This document shows positions 8,041-16,509 of a stretch of 64,000 bases of DNA, piece by piece. Source of the stretch: Pseudothermotoga_B sp051235805 (GTDB lineage Bacteria; Thermotogota; Thermotogae; Thermotogales; DSM-5069); the NCBI RefSeq assembly GCF_051235805.1, contig NZ_JBPNXV010000001.1:1798001-1862000 (forward strand), written 5' to 3'. The position numbers and the translations under genes are program-made. The notes under the pieces were generated by a model. It did no database searches. It was given only the letters and a program-made list of their open reading frames with translations, and was not told the DNA's origin. The first letter of the stretch is position 1. Each line of letters begins with the position of its first letter.

Positions 8041-9363
8041 TCAAAATTGCCTTTGAATCTTCTCTATCCACTTTGATATATCTTTAATGACCTGCTCAGA
8101 GAGATTTGAAGGTTGCTCATACTCGTATGGTGTCGAAGGACCGCTGCCAGTTATAAAGAGATGATTCAGATCTGGATAGAGTTTGAAAGTAACGTTATCT
8201 TTCTCTTTGAGAGCTTCCTGCCACATCTGAAAATCTTCGAGTGTGACTTGGTAATCTCGAGCTCCTTGCAGTAAGATAATTGGTATCTTCAAGGACTTTG
8301 CCGTTTCCAGCGGGTCATATTCAAGCAGATCTTCCCAGTAAGCCTTGGATGCACCCAGTATTATTTCTGATTCTTTCACTTTGCGGTCTTGAATGCGCTC
8401 TATTTCTTGTTTTAGTTCCTGTATTTGTTTTGCTTCTTCTTCATCTATCTTGCCATCTAACGAGAAGAGGTACTCGTATTGTTTCAATGCATTCACAATG
8501 TACAATCCTCTTGAGGCTGGAGCAAGAAGAATAACGCCAGCGACACTGTTTGTTTGTTCAGCTATCCTGGGAGCAACTGTACCACCAAGACTGTGTCCTA
8601 AAAGAAAGATCTTGCCTTTGTCGATTTTCTCGAAGGTTCCCGCCAGTTCTATTGCCGCAAGTGCATCATCTATGACCTCTTCTTTGATCGTGAGGCTCTT
8701 GACCATCTCTGAGTATTGCTGAGCATAGACCTTCGTTCGTTTGTCGTACCTGAGTACAGCTATACCTTTGCTTGCAAGTCCCCAAGCAAGATCTCTGAAA
8801 GGCTTGTTTCCACCTACTGTTTCGTCTCTGTCATTTGGACCAGATCCGTGTACCAGTACGACAATTGGAAATGGTCCATCACCCTTCGGAAGCGTCAACG
8901 TGGCTGGCAATTGCCATTTATCGCTGCCGACGGTGCACTCAATCTCTGTAAAACTCTCTGTGTTTGCATAATCTGGAACTCTGTAGGATCTTTCTTCGGT
9001 GTACGGCAGAAACTGCAGTCCTGCAACCTTCATTTCTTTGTCAAAAACGATCCTTGCATCCAGCGTCATTTTTTCGAATTCGCAACCCACGTAAGCAATC
9101 TGATAACCCTGTTCAGTTGTGCTTTTCACCCTCTTGATTTGTTTTAGCATACCTACCTGCTGCGTTAACTTTTCCCAGAAAGATTCCAATGTGAGTCCTG
9201 TCTGAGTCAGAGCATTGAGCAGCACTTGAGCCGACATCGATTGAGCACCTTCAAAGTTCTTTGTAGAAAGAAAGTGAATGAATCTTTGTCCTTCAGCTTC
9301 AACATTCGAAGCAAAGAAGGTTGTTGAGCTTGCGATCAAGAAAATCAAAAACAGCTTCTTCAC
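8041..9363 (-). CDS. exported alpha/beta hydrolase with N-terminal DUF3887-like domain
   Basis: 440-residue secreted hydrolase. A signal peptide (KKLFLIFLIASSTTFFA) is followed by a DUF3887-type domain (about 25-125). The hydrolase domain has an HGSGPNDRDE oxyanion segment (about residue 165), nucleophile elbow GHSLGG (Ser about 258) and a late His in DLNHLF. Similar proteins are dienelactone-hydrolase-like esterases of unknown substrate. I choose GTG 9363 because GAAAGGTGGTGA, a near-complete anti-16S match, lies six bases upstream; GTG 9375 would lie within that site. Last gene of the gntR-ABC-hydrolase operon. Confidence 0.88.
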   Translation of the reverse strand: MKKLFLIFLIASSTTFFASNVEAEGQRFIHFLSTKNFEGAQSMSAQVLLNALTQTGLTLESFWEKLTQQVGMLKQIKRVKSTTEQGYQIAYVGCEFEKMTLDARIVFDKEMKVAGLQFLPYTEERSYRVPDYANTESFTEIECTVGSDKWQLPATLTLPKGDGPFPIVVLVHGSGPNDRDETVGGNKPFRDLAWGLASKGIAVLRYDKRTKVYAQQYSEMVKSLTIKEEVIDDALAAIELAGTFEKIDKGKIFLLGHSLGGTVAPRIAEQTNSVAGVILLAPASRGLYIVNALKQYEYLFSLDGKIDEEEAKQIQELKQEIERIQDRKVKESEIILGASKAYWEDLLEYDPLETAKSLKIPIILLQGARDYQVTLEDFQMWQEALKEKDNVTFKLYPDLNHLFITGSGPSTPYEYEQPSNLSEQVIKDISKWIEKIQRQF

Positions 9364-9378
9364 AGAGTTCACCACCTT

Positions 9379-10143
9379 TCAAAATTCCTTTCTAAGAAAG
9401 AGATCGTAACTCAAGAAAAACAATACAGTCGATAGAATGAGTAAGCCAGTTGTGTATCTCAGGTCCACACCGCCAGTCTGAAAAACCTTGCTACCCAGAA
9501 CGTATGCGTAAGTGTTGAAAAATCTGAGAGCTTTGACCACACCCAAAGCTGTACTGATCGCCAAAAGACCAATGCTCATTAAAATGGGCTTTACCTGATC
9601 GTTCGATAGGACAGAAAAAAGCAGTGAGACAGTAAACCAAAAGGTAGCTCCGACGAGTGTGTGAACAAAGAATCCCCACAGCCGATCGTAATTGAGACTC
9701 TCTCTTACAAAAAGCGAGTAAACAGCTGGAAGTAGTGAGAAGATAGTCATCTGAATTAGCAAGATCGAAAGTCCGAGCAGTGACTTTGAAAAGAAAACTT
9801 CATTTCTGCTTCTTCTTGTTACAAGAAACTCTATTGTTCTGTTTTCACTTTCCCTTGCGAACAAGGGGAAAGCCATGATAATTGCTATTATTGGTACGAT
9901 CTGTCCAAGGTTCTTGCCAAACCACTGGCTGAAGATGTAAAAATTCCAGTCGCTCAAGTTTTCCACAAAAGTCTTTGGAATGAACTTCTCTAAGAACTTG
10001 GGCATGTTTTGTACCTCGGTGTATTGTTTGAGCATCTCCACTGTGATCTCTTGAAATGGTGCAAGAACAAAGAAAAGTCCCACACCTATTGCGAGAATTA
10101 CAAAACTCCTGAGTCTCAGATCGTAGAACTCCTTTTTGAGCAT
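9379..10143 (-). CDS. ABC-2 type transporter permease
   Basis: 254-residue membrane subunit with about six hydrophobic segments. The element ESENRTIEFLVTRRSRNEVFFSK after the second helix is typical of ABC-2 exporters (Ytr/bacitracin-type). Its ATG overlaps the ATPase stop by one base (TAATG), so the two are coupled. Exported substrate unknown; by analogy with YtrA-controlled systems, an envelope-active compound or peptide is plausible. The gene ends 15 bases before the secreted hydrolase, which suggests a common envelope role. Confidence 0.88.
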   Translation of the reverse strand: MLKKEFYDLRLRSFVILAIGVGLFFVLAPFQEITVEMLKQYTEVQNMPKFLEKFIPKTFVENLSDWNFYIFSQWFGKNLGQIVPIIAIIMAFPLFARESENRTIEFLVTRRSRNEVFFSKSLLGLSILLIQMTIFSLLPAVYSLFVRESLNYDRLWGFFVHTLVGATFWFTVSLLFSVLSNDQVKPILMSIGLLAISTALGVVKALRFFNTYAYVLGSKVFQTGGVDLRYTTGLLILSTVLFFLSYDLFLRKEF

Positions 10144-10925
10144 TATTTCACCCCCTTGACTATTGACTCAAAGATGGCATCGAAGTTTGCCGGCTCGACA
10201 ACACCTTTCGCTGACTCTTTCCTTGCAACATAAATATCTTCGTTTTCTGTGCTCTTGTAGTGAAAGCCATCGATCTTTTCTCCCTTTGGCACAACACAAA
10301 GAACATACTTCTCCTTGAGATTGTCCAGGCTGTCCACCTCTGCAATCTTTCCTTTCACCATTATCGCAACAACGTCTGCTACCTTCTCCACTTCTGCCAG
10401 AATATGGCTTGTGTAAAAGACAGTCCTTCCGTCATATGTGAGTGCTCTGATCAGCTCTAATATCCTGTTTCTCATGATTGGATCCAGCCCCCACGTGGGT
10501 TCGTCCATGAAATAGATATCAGCTTTTTGTGAAAGCACCAGAGCCATGTAGGTCTGTGTCAACATTCCATGAGAGAGATTTGCTATCTTTTCTCTGAGTG
10601 GAATCTGAAATTCATCGAGCAACTCAATGCATTTGTTCTTCTCGAAGTTCTGAGTAACCGATGAACTCACTTCAACCATCTTCTCAACGGTGAGATACCT
10701 ATACAGTTCCTTTGTCTCAGGCAGATAGGCAAAAGAACCATTCAGTAGTATCTTTCCCGAATCTGCTTTTCTCAAATTCAAAATACACTTGATAGTCGTT
10801 GTCTTACCAGCACCGTTAGGTCCTAAGAGGGCAAAGATGCTACTCTCTTCAACTTGAAAGCTCACGTTGTCAACTGCTCTGTTTTGCTTGTAAGTTTTCT
10901 TAAGCCCTTCTACTTTCAAAATCAT
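10143..10925 (-). CDS. ABC transporter ATP-binding protein
   Basis: 260-residue ATPase that powers the ABC-2 permease encoded next. Walker A is GPNGAGKTT (residues 35-43) and Walker B is IYFMDEPTWGLDP. The signature is unusual, LSHGM in place of LSGGQ, as in several Ytr/Bce-like exporters. Start ATG 10925 was chosen because GGAGG lies seven bases upstream; two upstream ATGs at 10931 and 10940 overlap that site. It overlaps the regulator gene by 26 bases. Confidence 0.92.
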   Translation of the reverse strand: MILKVEGLKKTYKQNRAVDNVSFQVEESSIFALLGPNGAGKTTTIKCILNLRKADSGKILLNGSFAYLPETKELYRYLTVEKMVEVSSSVTQNFEKNKCIELLDEFQIPLREKIANLSHGMLTQTYMALVLSQKADIYFMDEPTWGLDPIMRNRILELIRALTYDGRTVFYTSHILAEVEKVADVVAIMVKGKIAEVDSLDNLKEKYVLCVVPKGEKIDGFHYKSTENEDIYVARKESAKGVVEPANFDAIFESIVKGVK

Positions 10926-11289
10926 CTTCATTCCTCCCATAAATCATCTCGAGTTTTTCTTTCAAGACCTTCAAGTCTATTCCGACTCTCTTGCAGTCAA
11001 CCGTGGCACGTTCAAATTGCTCAATCAGCTGGTTGGTAAAATCCTCCTCGTTCAGTTCACCAACCACATAGCCTTCACCCCTAACTGGTTGGAGCACACC
11101 CTCGCTCATCAGCTCTCTGTAAGCCCTTGCGACGGTGTTTATGTTCACCTGAAGGTCCTGCGCCAAACTGCGTATTGATGGTACAAAATCATCTTTCCTC
11201 AGCTTGCCAGACTTGATCAGCGCCTTCATCTTCTCTTTGATTTGCTTGTAAACTGGCACTGGAGAACTAAAATCTACTGAAAACCACAT
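10900..11289 (-). CDS. GntR family regulator, YtrA subfamily
   Basis: 129-residue repressor made almost only of a winged helix (about 10-75, SIRSLAQDLQVNINTVARAY) and a short C-terminal dimer helix, which is the YtrA layout. It probably represses its own operon with the ABC exporter and hydrolase. Start ATG 11289 has GGAGG seven bases upstream; the GTG at 11307 does not. The inverted repeat at 11307-11328, 18 bases before the ATG, is the probable operator. YtrA regulators often respond to cell-wall-active compounds; the inducer here is unknown. Confidence 0.9.
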   Translation of the reverse strand: MWFSVDFSSPVPVYKQIKEKMKALIKSGKLRKDDFVPSIRSLAQDLQVNINTVARAYRELMSEGVLQPVRGEGYVVGELNEEDFTNQLIEQFERATVDCKRVGIDLKVLKEKLEMIYGRNEDDFESRRA

Positions 11290-11306
11290 CTTTCTACCTC
11301 CGTACA

Positions 11307-11328
11307 CTGTAATAGTACAATATTACAG
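11307..11328. promoter_or_regulatory. inverted-repeat operator for the YtrA-type regulator
   Basis: Eight-base arms CTGTAATA/TATTACAG separated by GTACAA, directly upstream of the regulator's ribosome site. The 22-base size and placement match autoregulation by a GntR dimer. Confidence 0.6.
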
Positions 11329-11445
11329 CAGACATGTCAAGACCGAACAGGGTGAGAAAGTCATCGTTTTGTTACTGTGTCAACAGATTTCTTGGGGTAA
11401 AATTCATCGCGTGAGAAATCTTTATCTCTTGAAAGGGGATAGATC

Positions 11446-12312
11446 GTGCATTTCACAGTTGTTCTGGCTGGTATTGGTGTCTCGTTGATCTTTGGTCTTT
11501 CCTTTCTTTTTACCAAGAATGCGCTCGATTATCTTTCACCAATGACTTTGCTGTCCTATCGTTTCTTAGTAGCCCTCATCTTCTTCATCATATTGCTGAC
11601 ATTTCGTCTCTTGAAACTTGAAAAGAAGCCTTACTGGAAGCTGTGGAAATTGGTATTGTTTCAACCAGTACTTTATTTCATCTTTGAAACTTACGGTGTT
11701 GAAAGAATCAATTCTTCGGAGGCTGGAATGATAGTTGCCCTCATCCCGATTGTTGTAAATCTTCTGGCAATATTCATGTTGAAAGAAAAAGCAGACCTTT
11801 CACATTACTCTTTGGTATCTCTTGGCTTTGTGGGGGTAATTTTCATTGTAGGAGTTGATCTTTCCCCTGAGAATCTCTTAGGAAAGATGTTGATGCTGTT
11901 GGCTGTTCTTTCAGCTGGTTTTTATACGATCTGCTCAAGGAAACTTTCAAAAGAGTTCACTCCCCAGCAGATAACATTCTTTATGATGCTGAGCGGGTTT
12001 TTGTTCTTCACAATAGTTGCTCTCATAACAGAAGAGATGAAATTCGTTCCCAATCCTCAAGCATTCGTAAGTGTTCTTTATCTTGGTGTATTTTCATCTG
12101 CAGCAGCTTTTTTCTTGCTGAATTACATGGTTAAGAGGGCTTCTCCCACCTTCACAACACTCTTTTCAAATCTCACAACGGTGATCTCTGTATTGGCTGG
12201 AGTGATCTTCAGAAATGAAACAGTGAAGACGCAACAAATCTTTGGAATGATTCTCATATTACTTTCTCTTTCATTGGCAACCCTGAGAAGGGAAAAGATC
12301 TCTCAGTCTTAG
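11446..12312 (+). CDS. EamA/DMT family permease
   Basis: 288-residue membrane protein with ten hydrophobic segments in two repeated EamA halves (about 1-140 and 145-285), the usual drug/metabolite transporter fold. Marks include FTKNALDYLSPMTLLSYRF in the first half and YLGVFSSAAAFFLLNYMVKR in the second. Likely an efflux or exchange carrier for small metabolites such as amino acids; the substrate is not inferable. Start GTG 11446 lies after GAAAGGGG. It stands alone, divergent from the gntR-ABC operon. Confidence 0.88.
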   Translation: MHFTVVLAGIGVSLIFGLSFLFTKNALDYLSPMTLLSYRFLVALIFFIILLTFRLLKLEKKPYWKLWKLVLFQPVLYFIFETYGVERINSSEAGMIVALIPIVVNLLAIFMLKEKADLSHYSLVSLGFVGVIFIVGVDLSPENLLGKMLMLLAVLSAGFYTICSRKLSKEFTPQQITFFMMLSGFLFFTIVALITEEMKFVPNPQAFVSVLYLGVFSSAAAFFLLNYMVKRASPTFTTLFSNLTTVISVLAGVIFRNETVKTQQIFGMILILLSLSLATLRREKISQS

Positions 12313-12537
12313 ATTTCGCTTCGCAAAGCTTCAGATTGTACCCCATATTTTGCTAAAAGAATATGTTTACTTTCACAGTTTGTCTACTAACTACTGATCA
12401 AGAGATTAGAGAAAAAAATCACAATACGCGTTTGTTAGGTATCTTTAAGTATATTGCACTGTCTATTAGTTTTGCCTGTGGGTTCTTGGTATAGTACAAT
12501 CTGTATGTCTGAACATCTTAACGAGGAGGGTGAGAGA
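12313..12537 (+). other. intergenic region before the ato operon
   Basis: 225 bases without a credible gene. Apart from the atoE promoter at 12472-12500 I see no strong hairpin or repeat. It is AT-rich up to about 12470. Confidence 0.5.
12472..12500 (+). promoter_or_regulatory. promoter of the ato operon
   Basis: TTGCCT (12472-12477), a 17-base spacer, then TACAAT (12495-12500). The transcript would start about 30 bases before the atoE ATG at 12538. Confidence 0.65.
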
Positions 12538-13866
12538 ATGCTTAGAGTTCTGGGTAGTGCTTTTTCCAAGTTTGCAAAGAGGTATTTACCAGATGCGTTG
12601 ATCTTTGCTATTCTCCTGACGTTACTAACCTTTGTTCTCGGTATGATAGTCCAGCAAAAGAGTCCCATGGATATGATTCGTTACATGGGCGATGGTTTCT
12701 GGAGCTTGCTTTCATTCGCAATGCAGATGTGTCTTGTGCTCATGACTGGGCATATTCTTGCTCAGACGAAGCCCATGGCAGCTATACTTAAAGCAATTGC
12801 GAAGGCTGCAAATACGCCTTTCAAAGCCGTCACTCTTGCTTGTGTCGTAATGATAATCACGAGCTATTTAAACTGGGGCTTTGGCTTGATCTTCACTTCG
12901 CTTTTGGCAATCGAGATAGCAAAGAACATGAAAGGAAAAGGGTTGCACTATCCATTGCTCGTTGCTTCAGCATACTCTGGCTTCTTGGTTTGGCACGCAG
13001 GGCTTTCGGCATCTGCACCACTCTTGGTTAACACCAAGGGGCATTTTCTGGAAAAAACCATTGGTTTGGTCCCGGTTTCACAAACGATCTTTGCTCCTAT
13101 TGGCTATCTGCCTGTAATCGTACTGTTGGTAACCTTACCGTTCATCATGGCAGGAATGCATCCGAAGAAAGAAGAAGTTGTTGAAGTTGATCCTGCCGTT
13201 TTCACTGAAGCAAAGAAGGCTCCAAAGAAAAACTGGTCTGAGATGACACCCGCTGAGAAGATGGAGTACAGTCCTGTCTTGTCTGTGATCATTGGCATCA
13301 TCGGCTTGGTTTACATTCTCTACTACTTCTTTGTCAAGAAAGGATCTCTGGATTTGAATATCGTGAACTTCATCTTCTTGATGTTGGGAATCCTATTACA
13401 CGGCACACCGAAGAATTTCATAAATGCTGCTATTGAGGCTGGCAAAACTGTGTGGGCTATCGTTGTGCAATTTCCATTTTATGCAGGTATCATGGGTATG
13501 ATGATAAACTCTGGTCTTGCTGCAACGATAGCTAACTGGTTTGCCTCTTTCTCGACTGCAAGAACACTACCATTGTTCACATACTGGAGTGCCGGATTGA
13601 TTAACCTGTTCGTCCCATCTGGCGGCGGTCAGTGGTCTGTCCAAGGACCTATCATGATTGAGGCAGCACAAAAGATCGGTGCGTCAGTTCCAAAGGTGAT
13701 CATGGGTGTCGCATGGGGCGATGCTTGGACAAACATGATTCAACCTTTCTGGGCTTTGCCACTTTTGTCTGTTGCAAAGCTTGATATACGCGACATAATG
13801 GGCTATTGCGCAATGGCATTGATCTGGAGCGGCATAGTTACGAGCTTGCTGATACTGATTCTCTGA
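12538..13866 (+). CDS. atoE: short-chain fatty acid transporter AtoE
   Basis: 442-residue inner-membrane carrier of the AtoE/short-chain fatty acid transporter family, taking up acetoacetate, butyrate or similar acids. It has about 11-12 hydrophobic segments and family stretches such as SYLNWGFGLIFTSLLAIEIA, HAGLSASAPLLV and FVPSGGGQWSVQGPIMIEAA, the last strongly conserved. The start is ATG 12538 after GAGGAGGGTGAGA; the frame could extend to 12454 but overlaps the promoter. First gene of atoE-atoB-atoD-atoA, whose later products activate and thiolyse the imported acid. Confidence 0.93.
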   Translation: MLRVLGSAFSKFAKRYLPDALIFAILLTLLTFVLGMIVQQKSPMDMIRYMGDGFWSLLSFAMQMCLVLMTGHILAQTKPMAAILKAIAKAANTPFKAVTLACVVMIITSYLNWGFGLIFTSLLAIEIAKNMKGKGLHYPLLVASAYSGFLVWHAGLSASAPLLVNTKGHFLEKTIGLVPVSQTIFAPIGYLPVIVLLVTLPFIMAGMHPKKEEVVEVDPAVFTEAKKAPKKNWSEMTPAEKMEYSPVLSVIIGIIGLVYILYYFFVKKGSLDLNIVNFIFLMLGILLHGTPKNFINAAIEAGKTVWAIVVQFPFYAGIMGMMINSGLAATIANWFASFSTARTLPLFTYWSAGLINLFVPSGGGQWSVQGPIMIEAAQKIGASVPKVIMGVAWGDAWTNMIQPFWALPLLSVAKLDIRDIMGYCAMALIWSGIVTSLLILIL

Positions 13867-13879
13867 GGAGGTGAAAGAA

Positions 13880-15085
13880 TTGAGAAAAGTTTACATCGTA
13901 GGTGCTAAGAGAACGGCGATAGGAACCCTCGGTGGTACTTTGAAGGACATACCAGCAGTACAGCTTGGAGTCGCTGCAGCAAAGGCAGCTATGGAGCAAG
14001 CGAAAGTAAAACCTGAATGGGTAGATGAAACGATCATCGGAAACATTCTCATGGCAGGACAAGGTATGGGACCTGGCAGACAAGTTGGCATATATGCTGG
14101 TGTTCCTGCCGAAAAGCCGGGATACACAGTGAACATGCTCTGCGGCTCTGGCATGAAGGCAATAATGATCGGTGCAGTCGACATCATGTCTCAGGAAGCT
14201 GAGATAGTGCTCGCCGGTGGGATGGAGAGCATGAACAACGCGCCATACTTACTGCAAAAGGCAAGGTTTGGATACAGACTCGGCAACGGTGAATTAGTTG
14301 ACCACATGGTCTTTGATGGTTTGACTGACGTTTTCAACATGTACCACATGGGTATGACGGCAGAAAACTTGGTTGAAAGATACGGCATCAGCAGAGAAGA
14401 ACAAGATATGTTTGCGTACAAAAGTCAGATGAAAGCAAAAAAAGCGATAGAAACAGGCAGATTCAAAGACGAGATCGCACCGTTTGTGATCAAAGACAAA
14501 AAAGGAGACAAGATCTTCGACACCGATGAACATCCAAGATTTGACACAACACTTGAAACGTTGGCAAAGCTGAAACCTGCCTTTAAGAAAGATGGCACAG
14601 TCACCGCGGGAAACGCCTCGGGAATAAACGATGGAGCCTCTGTCACAGTTCTTGCAAGTGAAGATGCGGTCAGAAAATATGGTTTGAAGCCTTTGGCAGA
14701 GATCGTAGCCTTTGCTCAGCATGGTGTTGATCCGAGTATCATGGGTATCGGTCCAGTCGGTGCGATATCGAAAGCATTGAAGCGTGCAAACCTGAAGCTT
14801 ACAGACATTCAATTGATAGAACTCAACGAAGCCTTTGCTGCACAGAGCTTGGCGGTTCTGAGAGATCTTAAGAAGGAACATGATGTCACAGACGATTGGC
14901 TCGAAGAAAGGGTTAATGTAAACGGAGGAGCAATTGCACTTGGTCATCCCATTGGAGCAAGTGGAAACAGAATAACCGTTACACTTCTGTACGAGATGAA
15001 GAAGAGAAATCTCGAACTTGGTCTTGCAAGCTTGTGCATCGGTGGCGGTATGGGTACAGCCTTAGTCATTAAGAACATCGATTAG
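13880..15085 (+). CDS. atoB: acetyl-CoA acetyltransferase (thiolase)
   Basis: 401-residue thiolase that splits acetoacetyl-CoA into two acetyl-CoA, or the reverse. The nucleophilic Cys is in NMLCGSGMKA (about residue 87), the catalytic His in NGGAIALGHPIGASG (about 356) and the second Cys in CIGGGMGTAL (about 386). I choose TTG 13880 because GAGGAGGTG lies six bases upstream; the GTG at 13871 is inside that site. It sits between the acid importer and the CoA-transferase, giving uptake, activation and cleavage in one operon. Confidence 0.95.
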   Translation: MRKVYIVGAKRTAIGTLGGTLKDIPAVQLGVAAAKAAMEQAKVKPEWVDETIIGNILMAGQGMGPGRQVGIYAGVPAEKPGYTVNMLCGSGMKAIMIGAVDIMSQEAEIVLAGGMESMNNAPYLLQKARFGYRLGNGELVDHMVFDGLTDVFNMYHMGMTAENLVERYGISREEQDMFAYKSQMKAKKAIETGRFKDEIAPFVIKDKKGDKIFDTDEHPRFDTTLETLAKLKPAFKKDGTVTAGNASGINDGASVTVLASEDAVRKYGLKPLAEIVAFAQHGVDPSIMGIGPVGAISKALKRANLKLTDIQLIELNEAFAAQSLAVLRDLKKEHDVTDDWLEERVNVNGGAIALGHPIGASGNRITVTLLYEMKKRNLELGLASLCIGGGMGTALVIKNID

Positions 15086-15097
15086 GAGGTGCAGCAA

Positions 15098-15757
15098 ATG
15101 AAGAACAAAGTTATAACAGTGGAACAAGCCATTGAGATGATACCCGATGGTGCAACCTTGATGATAGGAGGATTTCTCGGAGATGGAACACCGGAACTCC
15201 TTGTGGACGCGCTGATCAAGAGCGGCAAGAAGAACTTTACGATCATCGCAAACGACACGGCTTTCCCAAACAAGGGCATAGGAAAGCTCATAGTAAACAA
15301 AATGGCAAAAAAGGTGATCGTTTCACACATTGGTACCAACCCAGAGACGCAGAAGCAGATGATTGAAGGTACGCTCGAAGTAGAACTCGTTCCACAAGGT
15401 ACGTTGGCAGAGAGAGTGCGTGCTGGTGGTTTTGGCCTTGGAGGCATTTTGACACCGACAGGCGTTGGCACAGTCGTTGAAAACTCAAAGCAGAAAATAG
15501 CAATCGATGGCACAGAGTACCTTGTCGAAACAGCTCTGAAGGCAGATTTTGCTCTGATAAAAGCTCAAAGAGCAGATTTTTATGGCAATTTGTTCTTCAA
15601 CTTCACATCAAGAAACTTCAACCCACTGATGGCATTTGCCGCAAAGACAACGATCGTCGAAGTGGAAGAACTTGTACCAATTGGAGGGCTTTCGCCAAAT
15701 GAGATCCATACACCTCATGCTGTTGTCGACTACATTGTAAGGGGGAATGCCAGATGA
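15098..15757 (+). CDS. atoD: acetate/butyrate-acetoacetate CoA-transferase, alpha subunit
   Basis: 219-residue A subunit of a type I (OXCT-like) CoA-transferase. It has the family motif GATLMIGGFLGDGTPE near residue 20 (CoA-binding loop) and GGFGLGGILTPTGVGT. It pairs with the next gene to move CoA from acetyl-CoA to acetoacetate or butyrate. Start ATG 15098 lies after AGGAGGTG. Its stop overlaps the beta-subunit start (ATGA). Confidence 0.94.
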   Translation: MKNKVITVEQAIEMIPDGATLMIGGFLGDGTPELLVDALIKSGKKNFTIIANDTAFPNKGIGKLIVNKMAKKVIVSHIGTNPETQKQMIEGTLEVELVPQGTLAERVRAGGFGLGGILTPTGVGTVVENSKQKIAIDGTEYLVETALKADFALIKAQRADFYGNLFFNFTSRNFNPLMAFAAKTTIVEVEELVPIGGLSPNEIHTPHAVVDYIVRGNAR

Positions 15758-16428
15758 TACAAGATCAAGAACTCGCAAAGGTCGTAATTGCCAAGAGAGT
15801 AGCACTTGAACTGAAAGACGGAGACGTTGTCAACCTTGGTATTGGCATTCCAACCTTGGTAGCCAACTACTTACCGCCGAAGGTAGAGATCTTCTTGCAG
15901 TCAGAGAACGGCATACTCGGAATGGGTCCTGCCCCTGCGGCTGGGTACGAACATCCCAACTTGACGAATGCCGGCGGTTCACCAATAACCTTCCTTCCTG
16001 GTGCTTGTGCCTTTGATTCAGCAACGTCCTTTGGTCTCATAAGAGGTGGGCATGTGGATGCAACGGTCCTTGGTGCACTGCAGGTGGACGAAGAAGGGCA
16101 CTTGGCAAACTGGATGATACCGGGTAAGATGGTCCCAGGCATGGGTGGGGCAATGGACCTTGTAACTGGTGCAAAGAAAGTGATAGTCGCGATGCAGCAT
16201 GTTGCAAAAGGTAATGCACCAAAGATAGTGAAAAAGTGCAGTTTACCACTGACTTCTATAAGAAGAGTCGATCTGATCGTCACAGATATGGCAGTCATCG
16301 AAGTGACCCAAAAAGGCTTGGTTTTGAAAGAGGTGGCACCACAAACAACAGTCGAAGAAGTTATCAAGTACACCGAAGCAACTTTGATAGTACCTGAGAA
16401 AGTTCCTGTTATGCCGGTAAATCTGTGA
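15754..16428 (+). CDS. atoA: acetate/butyrate-acetoacetate CoA-transferase, beta subunit
   Basis: 224-residue B subunit of the CoA-transferase. The catalytic glutamate that forms the CoA thioester is in SENGILGMG (Glu at about residue 51). GGGHVD-like and MGGAMDLVTGAKKVIVAMQH stretches are typical of AtoA/ScoB. Translationally coupled to the alpha subunit by a four-base overlap. Last gene of the operon, followed 16 bases later by a strong terminator. The two subunits are separate, as in E. coli, not fused as in animal enzymes. Confidence 0.95.
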   Translation: MIQDQELAKVVIAKRVALELKDGDVVNLGIGIPTLVANYLPPKVEIFLQSENGILGMGPAPAAGYEHPNLTNAGGSPITFLPGACAFDSATSFGLIRGGHVDATVLGALQVDEEGHLANWMIPGKMVPGMGGAMDLVTGAKKVIVAMQHVAKGNAPKIVKKCSLPLTSIRRVDLIVTDMAVIEVTQKGLVLKEVAPQTTVEEVIKYTEATLIVPEKVPVMPVNL

Positions 16429-16444
16429 GTGTTGATAGAACAAG

Positions 16445-16469
16445 AAAGCGGGCGTACGCCCGCTTTTTC
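16445..16469 (+). terminator. intrinsic terminator of the ato operon
   Basis: AAAGCGGGCGTACGCCCGCTTT is a 22-base perfect palindrome (16445-16466) that runs straight into TTTTTCTC. It could also stop the opposite rpiR transcript, though the T-rich tail on that side is poor. Confidence 0.88.
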
Positions 16470-16509
16470 TCATCTACTATGTAAAAAAACAAGGAAAATA
16501 ACTCCAATC

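Noticed and set aside
14294..14947. 217-codon frame opposite the thiolase gene
   Set aside because: Cys/Phe-rich nonsense composition; the sense frame has all thiolase catalytic motifs.
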